A stretch of DNA of 64,000 bases from Synaphobranchus kaupii (taxonomy: Eukaryota; Chordata; Actinopteri; Anguilliformes; Synaphobranchidae), in assembly GCA_029718625.1 (NCBI GenBank), contig CM056391.1, positions 24,218,305 to 24,282,304 of the forward strand, read 5' to 3'. Under the pieces are notes generated by a model. That model was given only the letters and a program-made list of their open reading frames with translations. It ran no database searches and was not told the origin of the DNA. Shown one piece after another: positions 62,862-64,000 of the stretch. The position numbers and the translations under genes were made by a program. Numbering within the stretch: position 1 is the first letter of the stretch; each line of letters begins with the position of its first letter.

Positions 62862-63052
62862 CATGGGTGGCGGCCTGAGAGGTGCTCGGCTCCTGCAGAT
62901 CCCTGTCCGTCTGCGTCTCTGCGTTCTGCAGCTGCAGGATGGGCGTCTGCGTACCCTGTGATGTCACTGAGGGGGCGGGGTGACGGGGCTGAAGACCAAT
63001 TGCGTTCATCAAGCCCATGTCCCTGTCAGACCTCCAGTTTGCCCTGCTTGTC
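62862..63052 (-). CDS. ambra1: ambra1 internal exon with two TQT dynein light chain motifs
   Basis: Internal coding exon of AMBRA1, a WD40/disordered scaffold that links BECN1-dependent autophagy, CUL4-DDB1 ubiquitination (cyclin D) and the dynein motor. The translation runs from [20 protein letters not shown] through [20 protein letters not shown] to [14 protein letters not shown] and is close to the vertebrate AMBRA1 C-terminal region as I remember it. Two TQT triplets lie 12 residues apart, the spacing known for the AMBRA1 dynein light chain (DYNLL1) sites. The acceptor is read as TACGCAAG|GACA and the donor as CATG|GTAGGAG, so the exon ends in phase 1 (one base carried over). That phase joins in frame both to the exon at 51980 and directly to the terminal exon at 48009. 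The LC3-interacting region lies upstream of this exon in the family and is outside the window. The exact acceptor base is the least certain point. It could be the ambra1a or ambra1b paralogue. Confidence 0.93.
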
Positions 63053-63908
63053 CTTGCGTACAGGAGACAGAACATTGAGAAAAGCACAAGGGCATGTTTA
63101 ATATAATTAAATGTTTAATACCGCAGTCACATTATAATTTCAGTTATATTATCAAAAAGTTATTCAAGTGGCAGTAATTCACAGCTGGGAAGCCTGTCAC
63201 TTAACGACATTTTTAATGGAATTTTGCACAACTAATTACATAAGGTTTAAACACATTGACTGAAGTCTCTCATGGCTTATAATGCTAATTTGGGAATTGT
63301 AAAAATGGAAATAAGCAGACACTTTGTAGCTACTTATCCAGACCAGCAGTTTTTCCTATTGGAAATCCATAGGCAAAAGTATTTCAACTGCTGATAGAGG
63401 CTCTTTATTGAGGACTAAAATTATAGTTTAACCTATAACAGACTATATAGTTCAATCTATTGGCTGATGGCTGTGGGTAAGGATTGAATAGCAGTAAACA
63501 AAATTACAACAATACAGGGGTTTTGCTTTCACAACAAGTTCCAAAACATTTTTTGGAAAAAGAGTTCCACAGGATTAAAAAAATGCCTTCCATGTCCCTT
63601 TTTAATTAAATGCACATGCACATACAGTTTATGGTGTGTTAAGCACAGGAATATTAATAATTATGATACAGTTCTCAGTGCATAGTGTTGAATGCTGTCT
63701 CTGCTCGTCATTGACTGATGGGTTCCAGTAATGTCAATAATGTTTAGGAGACAATTAACTTTCTTTCCTCCATCATTAAAAAAAAGGCCTTTTCAAAGAA
63801 GGGTCAGATGTCTTAATTACAATGAGGCCAGTCAATGAGCAGGGCAGTGTGGTCAATTAAGCTCACATCAGGGATTGAAATATTGAACGCCATGCAAGTG
63901 ATGAATGG
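63053..63908 (-). other. ambra1 intron upstream of the TQT exon
   Basis: Non-coding AT-rich sequence up to the window end. The preceding ambra1 exon, which would carry the LC3-interacting region and the end of the C-terminal WD-like part, is not in the window. Confidence 0.6.
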
Positions 63909-64000
63909 TACAGCGTGTGCAGTATAATGCACTGTAATAGGGGAAGTGTGTGCAGTACACTCTGTTGTAAGAGTAGCGTGTGTAGGACACTGTGCTGTAA
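63909..64000. repeat. Tandem repeat of about 33 bp, cut by the window end
   Basis: Three diverged units sharing GTGTGTGCAGTA..CACT.TG.TGTAA, spaced about 32-33 bp apart. The array runs to the last base and may continue beyond it. Confidence 0.6.

Noticed and set aside
1..64000. CRISPR arrays, operons or prokaryotic systems
   Set aside because: The sequence is eukaryotic; the tandem repeats found lack the repeat-spacer layout and no cas-like genes occur.

Overview
This window is vertebrate nuclear DNA, most likely from a ray-finned fish. The evidence is spliced exons of a vertebrate gene with GT/AG borders, long introns, fish-type repeats (L2-like LINEs, a DIRS-like YR retrotransposon, Ty3/gypsy, Tc1, piggyBac and an IS630/Tc1-type DDE transposon), and many simple-sequence tracts. 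Nothing prokaryotic or viral in organisation is present. All calls come from reading the sequence; no search was run.

The one host gene I recognise is ambra1 (scaffold of autophagy and CUL4-DDB1 substrate receptor), transcribed on the minus strand. Its 3' part occupies about 47.4-64 kb: an exon at 63052-62862 carrying the two TQT dynein-light-chain motifs, a phase-symmetric 48-codon exon at 51980-51837 that looks like a cassette exon, and the terminal exon at 48009-47374. The terminal exon is split between two reading frames, with the likely break in or near an 8-G run. The 3'UTR lies below 47374, but its end cannot be fixed.

The ambra1 introns hold a sense-oriented L2-like LINE with an intact 967-residue ORF (52.1-55.7 kb) ending about 130 bp from the cassette exon acceptor, a Tc1 relic split by a MITE (50.9-51.7 kb), another MITE (50.07-50.51 kb), and a 42-bp minisatellite (59.4-60.1 kb).

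From 1 to about 41 kb I find no host gene. It is a repeat-rich intergenic region: LINE relics (2.1-2.8, 35.4-37.1 kb); a TTTCACACATG-ended DNA element (4.5-6.0 kb); a Tc1-type MITE (7.37-7.58 kb); a solo LTR with a perfect 5-bp target duplication (9953-11071); a rearranged Ty3/gypsy element (11.7-14.1 kb) containing a 362-bp copy of that LTR and its flank; a DIRS-like element with inverted termini (16.5-20.7 kb) interrupted by an RTE-type LINE; a 1.86-kb LTR-like element with a 6-bp target duplication and an internal minisatellite (22163-24022); a piggyBac relic (24776-26223); and an IS630/Tc1-type DDE transposon (31718-33677) nested in an older Tc1 relic.

The strongest observations are the ambra1 cassette exon beside a young LINE, the frame breaks that fall at G homopolymers, and the layered transposon insertions. 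I see no convincing previously undescribed biological system.
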